Assembly: GCA_947474855.1 (NCBI GenBank)
Contig: CANJKV010000017.1
Location: forward strand, 1-36,243
DNA length: 36,243 nucleotides
Source of the DNA: Aurantimonadaceae bacterium
GTDB taxonomy: Bacteria > Pseudomonadota > Alphaproteobacteria > Rhizobiales > Rhizobiaceae
Reading direction: 5' to 3'
Below the pieces are notes generated by a model. It ran no database searches, was not told where the DNA came from, and saw only the letters and a list, made by a program, of their open reading frames with translations. Position 1 is the first letter of the stretch, and every line of letters starts with the position of its first letter. This document shows positions 16,676-24,380 of the stretch, piece by piece. A program made the translations under genes and the position numbers.

Positions 16676-18088
16676 ATGAGGGGCGGCGACGATCGATCGG
16701 CCTTCGTCATCCTCGTCGACGACGAGAAGGACGTGCGCCTCTCCTACGCGCAGTCGCTCGACCTGGCGGGCTTCGCGGTTCGCGCGTTCGCCAGCGCCGA
16801 GGGCGCGCTCGACCTCGTCGGTCACAGCTTCGCTGGCGTCGTCGTGTCCGACATCCGCATGGCCGGCATGGACGGCATGACGCTGCTCGGCCGCGTGCGC
16901 GCCATCGATCCCGACATCCCCGTGATTCTCGTCACGGGACACGCCGACACGCCGCTCGCCGTTTCGGCGATGCGGGAGGGCGCCTACGACTTCATCGAGA
17001 AGCCCTGCTCGGCCCAGCATCTCGCCGACGTCGTCGTCCGGGCGATGGACCGGCGCCGTCTCGTCCTGGAGAACCGCCGCCTGCGCGCCCTGGCGGACGG
17101 CCGGCGCGACAGCATCGAGGCGCGCCTCCAGGGCCGCGTGCCGACCGTGGTGGACCTGCGCTACCGCATTCGGGCGCTCGCCAATGCGGCGGCCGACGTC
17201 CTCGTCATCGGCGACACGGGCACCGGGAAGGAGGTCGTCGCGCGAACGCTCCACGACGTCAGCGACCGGGCGAGCCGCCCCTTCGTCGTGGTCGACTGCG
17301 CGGCGCTGCCGACGAGCCTCGCCGAGAGCGAGCTCTTCGGCCACGAGGCGGGCGTGTTTCCGGGCGCTGCCCGGGCACGCTTCGGAAAGTTCGAGCAGGC
17401 CCATGGCGGCACCGTGCTTCTCGACGAGATCGCCTCGCTCCCCCTCGACCTGCAGGCCCGGCTCCTGCGCGTCATCCAGGACCGGACGGTGACGCGCATC
17501 GGCGCCCACGCGCCCGTCTCCATCGACGTGCGCTTCATCGCGACGTCCAAGACCGAGCCGGAAGCCGACGTTGCGGCCGGACGGCTGCGCGCCGACCTCT
17601 TCTATCGCCTGGGCGTGGCGACGCTGCGCGTGCCCCCGCTCTCGCAGCGCCGCGAGGACGTGCCGCTCCTCTTCCTCCAGCTCGTGTCGGAAGCCGCAGC
17701 GCGGCTCGGCCGCGAGGAGCCTGCCGTGCCGCAGACCGTCGTCGCGGACATCGCGCGCCGGCCCTGGCCTGGCAACCTGCGCGAACTGCGCAACGCCGCG
17801 GAACGCTACGTGCTCGGCCTGGGCATCGCGCCGCTGACCGGCGGCGAAGGCGAGAGCGCCGGCGGCGCGCGGCTCGCCGACCGCGTGGCCGATTACGAAC
17901 GCTCGCTGATCGCGGGCGCGCTCGCTCTGTCCGGTGGCAGTCTCAAATCCGTCTACGAGCAGCTTGGCATCTCCCGGAAGACACTCTACGAGAAGATGCA
18001 GAAGTACGGGCTCGACAAGCGCGACTACGGCTTCGGCGCCGACGACCCCGAGGACGCGGCCGCGGCAGATCCGGCGACGGCGTCCTGA
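16676..18088 (+). CDS. dctD: Response regulator with AAA+ and Fis domains, DctD type with altered GAFTGA
   Basis: A 470-residue NtrC/DctD-type regulator. The receiver domain has the acidic pocket LVDDEKD, phosphoacceptor Asp in VVSDIRMAGMDG, and Lys in IEKP. The AAA+ domain has Walker A GDTGTGKE, SELFGHEAGVFPGA, Walker B GGTVLLDEI and RADLFYRL. The Fis-like DNA-binding helix-turn-helix is GGSLKSVYEQLGISRKTLYEKMQKYGL. The sigma-54 contact loop, normally GAFTGA, reads GVFPGA: the threonine needed for sigma-54 contact is replaced by proline. It starts five bases after the dctB-like stop, with GGAG eight bases before the ATG, so the pair is coupled. It probably regulates the downstream tct operon, perhaps without sigma-54. 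Confidence 0.9.
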   Translation: MRGGDDRSAFVILVDDEKDVRLSYAQSLDLAGFAVRAFASAEGALDLVGHSFAGVVVSDIRMAGMDGMTLLGRVRAIDPDIPVILVTGHADTPLAVSAMREGAYDFIEKPCSAQHLADVVVRAMDRRRLVLENRRLRALADGRRDSIEARLQGRVPTVVDLRYRIRALANAAADVLVIGDTGTGKEVVARTLHDVSDRASRPFVVVDCAALPTSLAESELFGHEAGVFPGAARARFGKFEQAHGGTVLLDEIASLPLDLQARLLRVIQDRTVTRIGAHAPVSIDVRFIATSKTEPEADVAAGRLRADLFYRLGVATLRVPPLSQRREDVPLLFLQLVSEAAARLGREEPAVPQTVVADIARRPWPGNLRELRNAAERYVLGLGIAPLTGGEGESAGGARLADRVADYERSLIAGALALSGGSLKSVYEQLGISRKTLYEKMQKYGLDKRDYGFGADDPEDAAAADPATAS

Positions 18089-18535
18089 GTCGCGAGGCGC
18101 TGCCCTCGGCAACCTCTCGCGCTCTGCGTGTTTCGCCTCCTCCATGCCCAACGGGTGGATTCGGTAACACGCATCGAGCGGCAATGGGTGGAAATCCACC
18201 CAGAAGTGCGAGCCGGCAGTAGGAAATCGTCAAGATCCTGTTATGCGCCTGTTGCAATCCTGCCCTGTCAGACGCTCAACTCACATCCACGCACCGGGCG
18301 TTGGGAGACGCTTCACCGCTGCGGTCGACATCGGTTCGGGAGGCCTTGTCATGCTGATCCAAGCCATCGCCGATTTCCGCTGACGCTGGCAGCCGGCACC
18401 GGATCGTCCGGTCCGCCGTCTGCATTGGCGCCGTCCGATCTGTCGCCGCACCGGCCCGTGCCGGCGCGACGCGCGCCTCCGCGCGTGCGCCTACGCCATA
18501 ACTCGTGCCTTCGAGCCACCTCGGGAGAAGCCTTG
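18089..18535. other. 447-base intergenic region upstream of tctC
   Basis: No convincing gene is seen on either strand. It holds the 18-bp palindrome at 18185-18202 and a matching half-site 33 bases upstream. No sigma-54 GG-N10-GC pair was found by eye; a TTGCA at 18252 lacks a -24 GG at the right distance. No clear sigma-70 promoter was found either. tctC has a good GGGAG ribosome-binding site at the end of the region. Confidence 0.6.
18153..18202 (+). promoter_or_regulatory. Palindrome and half-site, likely DctD-like activator binding sites
   Basis: TGGGTGGAAATCCACCCA (18185-18202) is a perfect 7-bp inverted repeat about AAAT. A half-site GGGTGGA at 18153-18159 repeats its left arm (18186-18192) at an offset of 33 bases, about three helical turns. 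Tandem same-face sites are typical for DctD/NtrC-type activators. It lies about 340 bases upstream of tctC and just after dctD. Confidence 0.55.
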
Positions 18536-19516
18536 ATGATGAAACGTTTCGTTCTCGCCGCCGCCGCGGCGGCGCTGATGTCCTCCAGCGCCTTCGCGCA
18601 GGGCGCTGCCAACTATCCGAACCAGCCGGTCACGATCATCGTCCCCTTCTCGGCCGGCGGCCCGACGGATACGGTGGCGCGCCTCGTCGCGGAGTCGATG
18701 AGCCGCGACCTCGGCCAGCAGGTGCTGATCCAGAACGTCGGCGGCGCCGGCGGCACCCTGGGCGCCGGCCAGGTCGCCAAGGCTGAGCCGAACGGCTACA
18801 CCCTGCTGATCCACCACATCGGCATGTCCACCGCCCCGACGCTCTACCGGCAGCTCGAGTTCAACCCGACCGAGGACTTCACGCCGATCGGCCAGATCAC
18901 CTCGGTGCCGATGACGATCGTCTCGCGCAAGGACTTCGAGCCGGCCGACGCCGCCTCGCTCGTCGCCTATCTCAAGGAGAACGGCGCCGACACGACCTAC
19001 GCCCATGCCGGCATCGGCTCGGCCTCGCACCTGTGCGGCATGCTCCTCCAGGAAGCCGTCGGCGTGCAGATGGTGACCGTGCCCTACCAGGGCGCCGCTC
19101 CCGCCATGACCGACATCGTCGGCGGCCAGGTCGACGTCCTCTGCGACCAGACCACCAACACCACCAACCAGATCAAGGCCGGCGAAGTGAAGGCCTACGC
19201 CGTCACCACGCCCGAGCGCCTCCAGTCGCTGCCCGACCTGCCGACCACCGCGGAGGCCGGCCTGCCCACCTTGGAGATCGGCGTCTGGCACGGCCTCTAC
19301 GGGCCCAAGGGCCTCGACCCGGCGATCGTCACCAAGCTGGAAGGCGCGCTCCAGAAGGCTCTGGCCGATCCGAAGGTCGGCGAGCGCTTCGCTGAGCTCG
19401 GCACCAAGCCCGTCACAGCCGAAGAGGCCACTCCCGCCTCGCTGACCGAGGAGCTCACGTCGCAGATCGCGCTCTGGAAGCCGATCATCGAGAAGGCCGG
19501 TCAGTTCGCCGACTGA
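18536..19516 (+). CDS. tctC: TctC: tripartite tricarboxylate transporter substrate-binding protein
   Basis: A 326-residue periplasmic solute-binding protein of the Bug/TctC family. The signal peptide MMKRFVLAAAAAALMSSSAF ends near AFA-QGA. The mature protein has the family's YPNQPVTIIVPFSAGGPTDT ligand loop, VAKAEPNGYTLL, TTYAHAGIGSASHL, the second loop VPYQGAAPAMTDIVGGQVD, and TTAEAGLPTLEIGVWHGLYGPKG. It captures a carboxylate for the TctBA membrane unit. ATG at 18536 follows GGAG eight bases away; a second ATG is the next codon. The gene is first in the tctCBA operon and a strong hairpin separates it from tctB, fitting the usual higher dose of the binding protein. The ligand may be a di- or tricarboxylate, since the linked sensor is DctB-like. 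Confidence 0.95.
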   Translation: MMKRFVLAAAAAALMSSSAFAQGAANYPNQPVTIIVPFSAGGPTDTVARLVAESMSRDLGQQVLIQNVGGAGGTLGAGQVAKAEPNGYTLLIHHIGMSTAPTLYRQLEFNPTEDFTPIGQITSVPMTIVSRKDFEPADAASLVAYLKENGADTTYAHAGIGSASHLCGMLLQEAVGVQMVTVPYQGAAPAMTDIVGGQVDVLCDQTTNTTNQIKAGEVKAYAVTTPERLQSLPDLPTTAEAGLPTLEIGVWHGLYGPKGLDPAIVTKLEGALQKALADPKVGERFAELGTKPVTAEEATPASLTEELTSQIALWKPIIEKAGQFAD

Positions 19517-19544
19517 CCGCATCGCGAAGCGATCCGATCATGGC

Positions 19545-19569
19545 AGGCGGGGCGCTCGGCGCCCCGCCT
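19545..19569 (+). terminator. Intercistronic hairpin between tctC and tctB
   Basis: A perfect 10-bp stem AGGCGGGGCG (19545-19554) and CGCCCCGCCT (19560-19569) with a CTCGG loop, and no T-run after it. It probably stabilises the tctC 3' end or causes partial termination, lowering tctBA relative to the binding protein. Confidence 0.6.
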
Positions 19570-19619
19570 CGACGCGCAGGACGTGGTCGTCCACCGGAGA
19601 TAGGGAGAAAGAGGGATCG

Positions 19620-20114
19620 ATGAGCGAACAAGCGCTGCACAAGCAGAGCAGGATGGGACGCGACGTGTTGGCGGGGCTGATCTTCCTCGTCATCGCACTC
19701 GCCTTCGCCTGGGAAGCGACGCATTACGACATGGGTCGCACGATCCGCATGGGGCCGGGCTTCATTCCGCTGACCCTGGCGGTTCTTCTCGGCATCTTCG
19801 GCGCCGCCGTGGCCATCTCCGGCTTCCGCAAGAAGAACGAGGCGGCCGAGACCGGGCCGGTCTCCTGGCGCGGCATCGCGCTCGTCTGCATCTCGCTCGT
19901 GATCTTCGGGGCCTACGGCCGCCAGCTCGGCATCGTGCCGGTCGTCTTCGTCTGCGTCTTCATCGTGGCGCTCGCCTCGGTGAAGAACACCATCCTCTCG
20001 GCCCTCGGCATCGCCGCCGCGCTGACGGTGCTGTGCTACGTCGTGTTCAAGCTCGGCCTCGGCATGTCGCTTCCCACCATCGGGCCGGCCTTCGGCCCCT
20101 TCCAGCGCTTCTGA
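19620..20114 (+). CDS. tctB: TctB: small membrane subunit of tripartite tricarboxylate transporter
   Basis: A 164-residue membrane protein with four predicted helices: DVLAGLIFLVIALAFAWEA, FIPLTLAVLLGIFGAAVAI, WRGIALVCISLVIFGAYG and the long VPVVFVCVFIVALASV/LSALGIAAALTVLCYVVF pair. The RMGPGFIPLTLAVLLGIFG segment is typical of TctB (DUF1468). It pairs with the large TctA subunit in the inner membrane. The gene lies between tctC and tctA; the tctA ATG is ten bases after its stop, so these two are tightly coupled. The purine-rich AGAGGGA just upstream serves as ribosome-binding site. Confidence 0.93.
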   Translation: MSEQALHKQSRMGRDVLAGLIFLVIALAFAWEATHYDMGRTIRMGPGFIPLTLAVLLGIFGAAVAISGFRKKNEAAETGPVSWRGIALVCISLVIFGAYGRQLGIVPVVFVCVFIVALASVKNTILSALGIAAALTVLCYVVFKLGLGMSLPTIGPAFGPFQRF

Positions 20115-20124
20115 GGGCGGATCC

Positions 20125-21630
20125 ATGGAACTCCTGTCCAACCTCGCCCTCGGCTTCGAGACGGCCTTCACGCCGGTCAACCTCCTTTGGTGCTTCGTCG
20201 GCGTGCTGCTCGGCACCCTCGTCGGCGTCCTGCCGGGCATCGGCCCGACGGCGACGATCGCCATGCTCCTGCCGATCACCTTCACCTTCTCGCCCGTTAC
20301 CGCCCTCATCATGCTGTCGGGCATCTATTACGGCGCCCAGTACGGCGGCTCGACGACGGCGATCCTGATCAACCTTCCCGGCGAGTCGTCCTCGGCGGTG
20401 ACGGCGATCGACGGCTACCAGATGGCCCGGAAGGGCAGAGCCGGCCCGGCGCTCGCGACCGCTGCGCTCGGCTCCTTCTTCGCCGGCTCGGTCGCCACCC
20501 TCATCCTCGCGGTCGCGGCGCCTCCGCTCGCCCGCGTCGCCCTGAACTTCGGCGCGGCCGAATACTTCGCGCTCCTCGTCCTCGGCCTCCTCGTCTCGAT
20601 CTCGCTCGCCCACGGCTCGGTCCTCAAGGCGCTCGCGATGATCTGCCTCGGCCTCGTGCTCGGCACCGTCGGCCAGGACGTCACCACCGGCACGCCGCGC
20701 TTCACCATGGGCTTCCAGGAGCTCTACGGCGGCATCAACTTCGTCTCGCTCGCCGTCGGCATGTTCGGCGTCGCCGAGATCTTCCGCAACCTGGAGACCG
20801 AGCGCTCGCGCGAGATCGGCGTCAGCCGCGTCACCAACCTTTGGCTGACGAAAGAGGATTTCCGCCGCATCATCGGTCCGGTGCTTCGCGGCACAGGCCT
20901 CGGCTCTGTGCTCGGCATCCTGCCCGGCGGCGGGCACGTGCTGGCCTCCTTCGCCTCCTACTCGGCCGAGAAGAACCTGTCGAAGAACCCGAAGGAGTTC
21001 GGCCACGGCGCGATCGAGGGCGTCGCCGGGCCGGAGTCGGCCAACAACGCCGCCGCCCAGACCTCCTTCATCCCGCTCCTGACCCTCGGCATCCCGGCGC
21101 ATCCGGTGATGGCGCTGATCGTGGGCGCCTTCATCCTCCAGGGCATCACGCCCGGACCCAACGTCATCAACGACCAGCCCGCGCTCTTCTGGGGCATCAT
21201 CGCCTCGATGTGGATCGGCAACGCGATGCTCGTCATCCTCAACCTGCCGCTCATCGGGCTCTGGGTGAAGATGCTGACCATCCCCTACCGCGTGCTCTTC
21301 CCGGCGATCGTGATCTTCGCCTCGATCGGCTGCTACTCGATCAACAACAACCCCTTCGACGTCTACGCCATCGCGGTCTTCGGCGTGCTCGGCTACGTCT
21401 TGATCCGCCTCGGCTGCGAGCCGGCGCCGCTGCTCCTCGGCTTCGTGCTCGGCCCCTTGCTGGAGGAGAACCTGCGCCGCGCCATGATCATCTCGCGCGG
21501 CGACCCGACGGTGTTCCTGACGCGCCCGATCTCGGCGGTGCTCCTTGCCATGGGCCTCGCCTGCGTCATCGTCGCGGTGCTGCCCGCCATGCGCAACAAG
21601 CGAAAGGAAGTCTTCGTCGAGGACGATTGA
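20125..21630 (+). CDS. tctA: TctA: large membrane subunit of tripartite tricarboxylate transporter
   Basis: A 501-residue inner-membrane protein with about 11-12 hydrophobic segments, the normal length for TctA. Family signatures are [53 protein letters not shown], the repeat-like [20 protein letters not shown], and [31 protein letters not shown]. The charged tail [12 protein letters not shown] is cytoplasmic. Together with TctB and TctC it forms a secondary, ion-gradient-driven carboxylate importer. It is the last gene of the operon and is followed by a strong terminator before lepA. Confidence 0.95.
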   Translation: MELLSNLALGFETAFTPVNLLWCFVGVLLGTLVGVLPGIGPTATIAMLLPITFTFSPVTALIMLSGIYYGAQYGGSTTAILINLPGESSSAVTAIDGYQMARKGRAGPALATAALGSFFAGSVATLILAVAAPPLARVALNFGAAEYFALLVLGLLVSISLAHGSVLKALAMICLGLVLGTVGQDVTTGTPRFTMGFQELYGGINFVSLAVGMFGVAEIFRNLETERSREIGVSRVTNLWLTKEDFRRIIGPVLRGTGLGSVLGILPGGGHVLASFASYSAEKNLSKNPKEFGHGAIEGVAGPESANNAAAQTSFIPLLTLGIPAHPVMALIVGAFILQGITPGPNVINDQPALFWGIIASMWIGNAMLVILNLPLIGLWVKMLTIPYRVLFPAIVIFASIGCYSINNNPFDVYAIAVFGVLGYVLIRLGCEPAPLLLGFVLGPLLEENLRRAMIISRGDPTVFLTRPISAVLLAMGLACVIVAVLPAMRNKRKEVFVEDD

Positions 21631-21658
21631 TCGTCCCTCCCCCGAAGCTCGCATCCCG

Positions 21659-21700
21659 AGCCCCGCGGAGCCCCGCTCCGCGGGGCTTCTTCGTGTTTGT
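21659..21700 (+). terminator. Rho-independent terminator of the tctCBA operon
   Basis: A perfect 13-bp stem AGCCCCGCGGAGC (21659-21671) and GCTCCGCGGGGCT (21675-21687) with a CCC loop, followed by a T-rich TCTTCGTGTTTGTT stretch. Confidence 0.85.
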
Positions 21701-21740
21701 TCCCATTCTCAAAAAACTGTCTGCTTTTTCGCGGCAATCG

Positions 21741-21754
21741 TATATGTGCCGCCC
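21741..21754 (+). promoter_or_regulatory. Possible lepA -10 box directly before the start codon
   Basis: TATATG (21741-21746) lies eight bases before the lepA ATG at 21755, with CTGTCT (21717-21722) 18 bases upstream as a weak -35. There is no Shine-Dalgarno sequence between them, so lepA mRNA may be leaderless or nearly so. Confidence 0.4.
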
Positions 21755-23569
21755 ATGAGCCAGACGCCCCTTTCCCGCATCCGCAACTTCTCGATCGTCG
21801 CCCATATCGACCACGGGAAGTCGACCCTCGCCGACCGCCTGATCCAGACGACGGGTGGCCTCGACGCGCGCGAGATGGCGGGCCAGAGCCAGGTGCTCGA
21901 CAACATGGACATCGAGCGCGAGCGCGGCATCACGATCAAGGCGCAGACCGTGCGCCTCCACTACACGGCCAGGGACGGCAACCCTTACGTCCTCAACCTC
22001 ATCGACACGCCCGGACACGTCGACTTCGCCTACGAGGTCTCGCGCTCGCTTTCGGCCTGCGAGGGCGCCCTCCTCGTGGTGGACGCGGCGCAGGGCGTCG
22101 AGGCCCAGACGCTCGCCAACGTGTATCTGGCGATCGACAACAACCTCGACATCGTCCCCGTCCTCAACAAGATCGACCTTCCCGCCGCCGAGCCGGACCG
22201 CGTCAAGGAGCAGATCGAGGAGGTCATCGGCATCGACGCGAGCGAGGCCGTCCTGATCTCCGCGAAATCCGGCATCGGCATCGAGGACGTCCTCGAGGCG
22301 ATCGTCACGCGCCTCCCCGCCCCCGCCATGGGCGACCGCTCGGCGCCCTTGAAGGCCATGCTCGTCGACTCGTGGTACGACGCCTATCTCGGCGTCGTCG
22401 TGCTGGTGCGCGTCATCGACGGCGAGCTGAAGCGCGGCCAGACCATCCGCATGATGGGCACGGACGCCAGGTACCCGGTCGACCGGGTCGGCGTCTTCAC
22501 GCCGAAGATGGTGACGATGGAGGCGCTCGGTCCCGGCGAGATCGGCTTCATCACGGCCTCGATCAAGGAGGTCGCCGACACCCGCGTCGGCGATACGATC
22601 ACCGAGGACAAGCGCCCGACGGCCGAGATGCTGCCGGGCTTCAAGCCCGCCCAGCCGGTCGTCTTCTGCGGCCTCTTCCCCGTCGACGCCGCGGACTTCG
22701 ACGACCTGCGCGCGGCGATGGGCAAGCTCCGCCTCAACGATGCGTCGTTTTCCTACGAGATGGAAAGCTCCGCCGCGCTCGGCTTCGGCTTCCGCTGCGG
22801 CTTCCTCGGCCTCCTTCACCTCGAGATTATCCAGGAGCGCCTCAGCCGCGAATTCGACCTCGACCTCATCGCGACGGCGCCGAGCGTCGTCTACAAGATC
22901 AAGATGCGCAACGGCGCGGAGATCGACCTCCACAACCCGGCCGACATGCCGGACACGATGCAGATCGAGACGATCGACGAGCCCTGGATCAAGGCGACGA
23001 TCCTCACGCCCGACGATTATCTCGGCAACATCCTCCAGCTCTGCCAGGAGCGGCGCGGCGTCCAGACCGACCTGTCCTACGTCGGCAAGCGCGCCATGGT
23101 CACCTACGAGCTGCCGCTGAACGAGGTGGTCTTCGACTTCTACGATCGCCTGAAGTCGATCTCGAAGGGCTACGCCTCCTTCGACTACCAGATGACCGAC
23201 TACCGCGAGGGCGACCTCGTGAAGATGTCGATCCTCGTCAATGCCGAGCCGGTCGACGCGTTGTCCATGCTCGTCCACCGCACCCAGGCCGAGCGGCGCG
23301 GGCGCGCCATGTGCGAGAAGCTGAAGGAGCTGATCCCTCAGCACCTCTTCAAGATCCCGATCCAGGCGGCGATCGGCGGCAAGGTCATCGCCCGCGAGAC
23401 CATCTCGGCACTGCGCAAGGACGTTACCGCCAAGTGCTACGGCGGCGACGCCTCGCGCAAGCGCAAGCTCCTCGACAAGCAGAAGGAGGGCAAGAAGCGC
23501 ATGCGCCAGTTCGGCAAGGTCGAGATCCCCCAGGAAGCCTTCATCGCCGCGCTGAAGATGGACTCGTGA
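21755..23569 (+). CDS. lepA: Elongation factor 4 (LepA), ribosome back-translocase GTPase
   Basis: A 604-residue translational GTPase, the normal LepA length. The G domain shows AHIDHGKST (about 16-24), [28 protein letters not shown] and ISAKSGIG. Domain 2 follows, then the LepA-specific [18 protein letters not shown] region and the C-terminal domain ending [24 protein letters not shown]4 binds stalled or mis-translocated ribosomes and is a membrane-associated, stress-responsive factor. The start fits family alignments ([18 protein letters not shown]) even though no ribosome-binding site is visible. It is a single-gene unit downstream of the tct terminator. Confidence 0.98.
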   Translation: MSQTPLSRIRNFSIVAHIDHGKSTLADRLIQTTGGLDAREMAGQSQVLDNMDIERERGITIKAQTVRLHYTARDGNPYVLNLIDTPGHVDFAYEVSRSLSACEGALLVVDAAQGVEAQTLANVYLAIDNNLDIVPVLNKIDLPAAEPDRVKEQIEEVIGIDASEAVLISAKSGIGIEDVLEAIVTRLPAPAMGDRSAPLKAMLVDSWYDAYLGVVVLVRVIDGELKRGQTIRMMGTDARYPVDRVGVFTPKMVTMEALGPGEIGFITASIKEVADTRVGDTITEDKRPTAEMLPGFKPAQPVVFCGLFPVDAADFDDLRAAMGKLRLNDASFSYEMESSAALGFGFRCGFLGLLHLEIIQERLSREFDLDLIATAPSVVYKIKMRNGAEIDLHNPADMPDTMQIETIDEPWIKATILTPDDYLGNILQLCQERRGVQTDLSYVGKRAMVTYELPLNEVVFDFYDRLKSISKGYASFDYQMTDYREGDLVKMSILVNAEPVDALSMLVHRTQAERRGRAMCEKLKELIPQHLFKIPIQAAIGGKVIARETISALRKDVTAKCYGGDASRKRKLLDKQKEGKKRMRQFGKVEIPQEAFIAALKMDS

Positions 23570-23720
23570 CGCCGGCCGACCGCGCCGCCGAGACCGTCGC
23601 CCCGCGCCCGCCCGGCCGTCCCGAAGCGTCGCGCCAAGCTGGAGACGAAGTGTTCCGCGCGCCGATCGCGCGGTACGAATAGGCGCCGCCGCAGGACGGG
23701 CTTCCTACCGGCGGCCGTGC

Positions 23721-24380
23721 TCAAGAGAAGGGCGCGCCTCCGCCTTCGCGGGTGAAGCCGATCACGAAGCGGGGGACGTCCGGGACGCCGCCGAAGACGG
23801 CGAGTTCGACGACGGCGCCCCTGGCGCCGCGCTTGGCACGCCATTCTTGCCACGGGCAGTCGGAGATGGAGCGGAAGGTATCGAGGCCGCGGCGGGCGGG
23901 GAAACGGCTCGTCGCGCCGGAGTTGATGGGCGAGAGGGTGATGCGGTCGGCATAGGCTTCGACCAGGGCGCGGGCATCAAGGGCGAGGACGTCGTGAGCC
24001 CTGGCGCGATAGGCGCGCGCCGTCAGGAGCTTGTCGAGCCGGCGGCGGTCCGTCCAGAAGAAGGTGCGGGTGTTGAGAAGGCGGTACCAGTCGGCGGGCG
24101 CGAGGCCGTCGTCGAGGCAGCGGCGAAGGCTTGCGTCGCTCATCGGCCCGTTGTCGCGGATCACGATCCGCTCGCCCGCCGGGCCGGTCAGCGTCACGCC
24201 CGCCGGGCGGCGCGCGGCTTCGATGGCGGGGCGCTCCGGCGCCGGCACGGCGCAGAGGTCGAGCAGCGCCGACACTGACAGGAGGCCGCGCGCGCGGATC
24301 GATGCGAAGGCCCCGGCCTCCGCCATGTGGTAGAGGACCGGGCAGGCTGCGAGGAACTCGTCGAGCTCGGCCGGCGTCAC
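23721..24380 (-). CDS. DUF7002-like protein (possible ADP-ribosyltransferase-like fold)
   Basis: A 219-residue soluble protein I place near the DUF7002 family, function unknown. Segments seen are the N-terminal VLYHMAEAGAFASIRARGLL then SVSALLDL, the middle LNTRTFFWTDRRRLDKLLTAR, and SPINSGATSRFPARRGLDTF then RSI. The layout 'YH...I..GL' followed by 'FFW....RLDKLL' and a strand with SPIN recalls DarT/DUF4433 and other ART-like proteins, but the ART catalytic residues are not securely assigned. It starts with GTG at 24380, whose last two bases are the first two of the TGA stop of the quinoprotein gene, so it is translationally coupled to that gene. No antitoxin-like partner is visible. Confidence 0.7.
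   Translation of the reverse strand: MTPAELDEFLAACPVLYHMAEAGAFASIRARGLLSVSALLDLCAVPAPERPAIEAARRPAGVTLTGPAGERIVIRDNGPMSDASLRRCLDDGLAPADWYRLLNTRTFFWTDRRRLDKLLTARAYRARAHDVLALDARALVEAYADRITLSPINSGATSRFPARRGLDTFRSISDCPWQEWRAKRGARGAVVELAVFGGVPDVPRFVIGFTREGGGAPFS

Noticed and set aside
18224-18260. TTGCAA at 18252 as the -12 element of a sigma-54 promoter for tctC
   Set aside because: No GG lies ten bases before the GC, so the -24 element is missing; other GG pairs in the region also lack a correctly spaced GC.
23570-23720. A possible small gene between lepA and the DUF7002-like gene
   Set aside because: No frame with a start, ribosome-binding site and reasonable composition was found; the interval is only about 150 bases.
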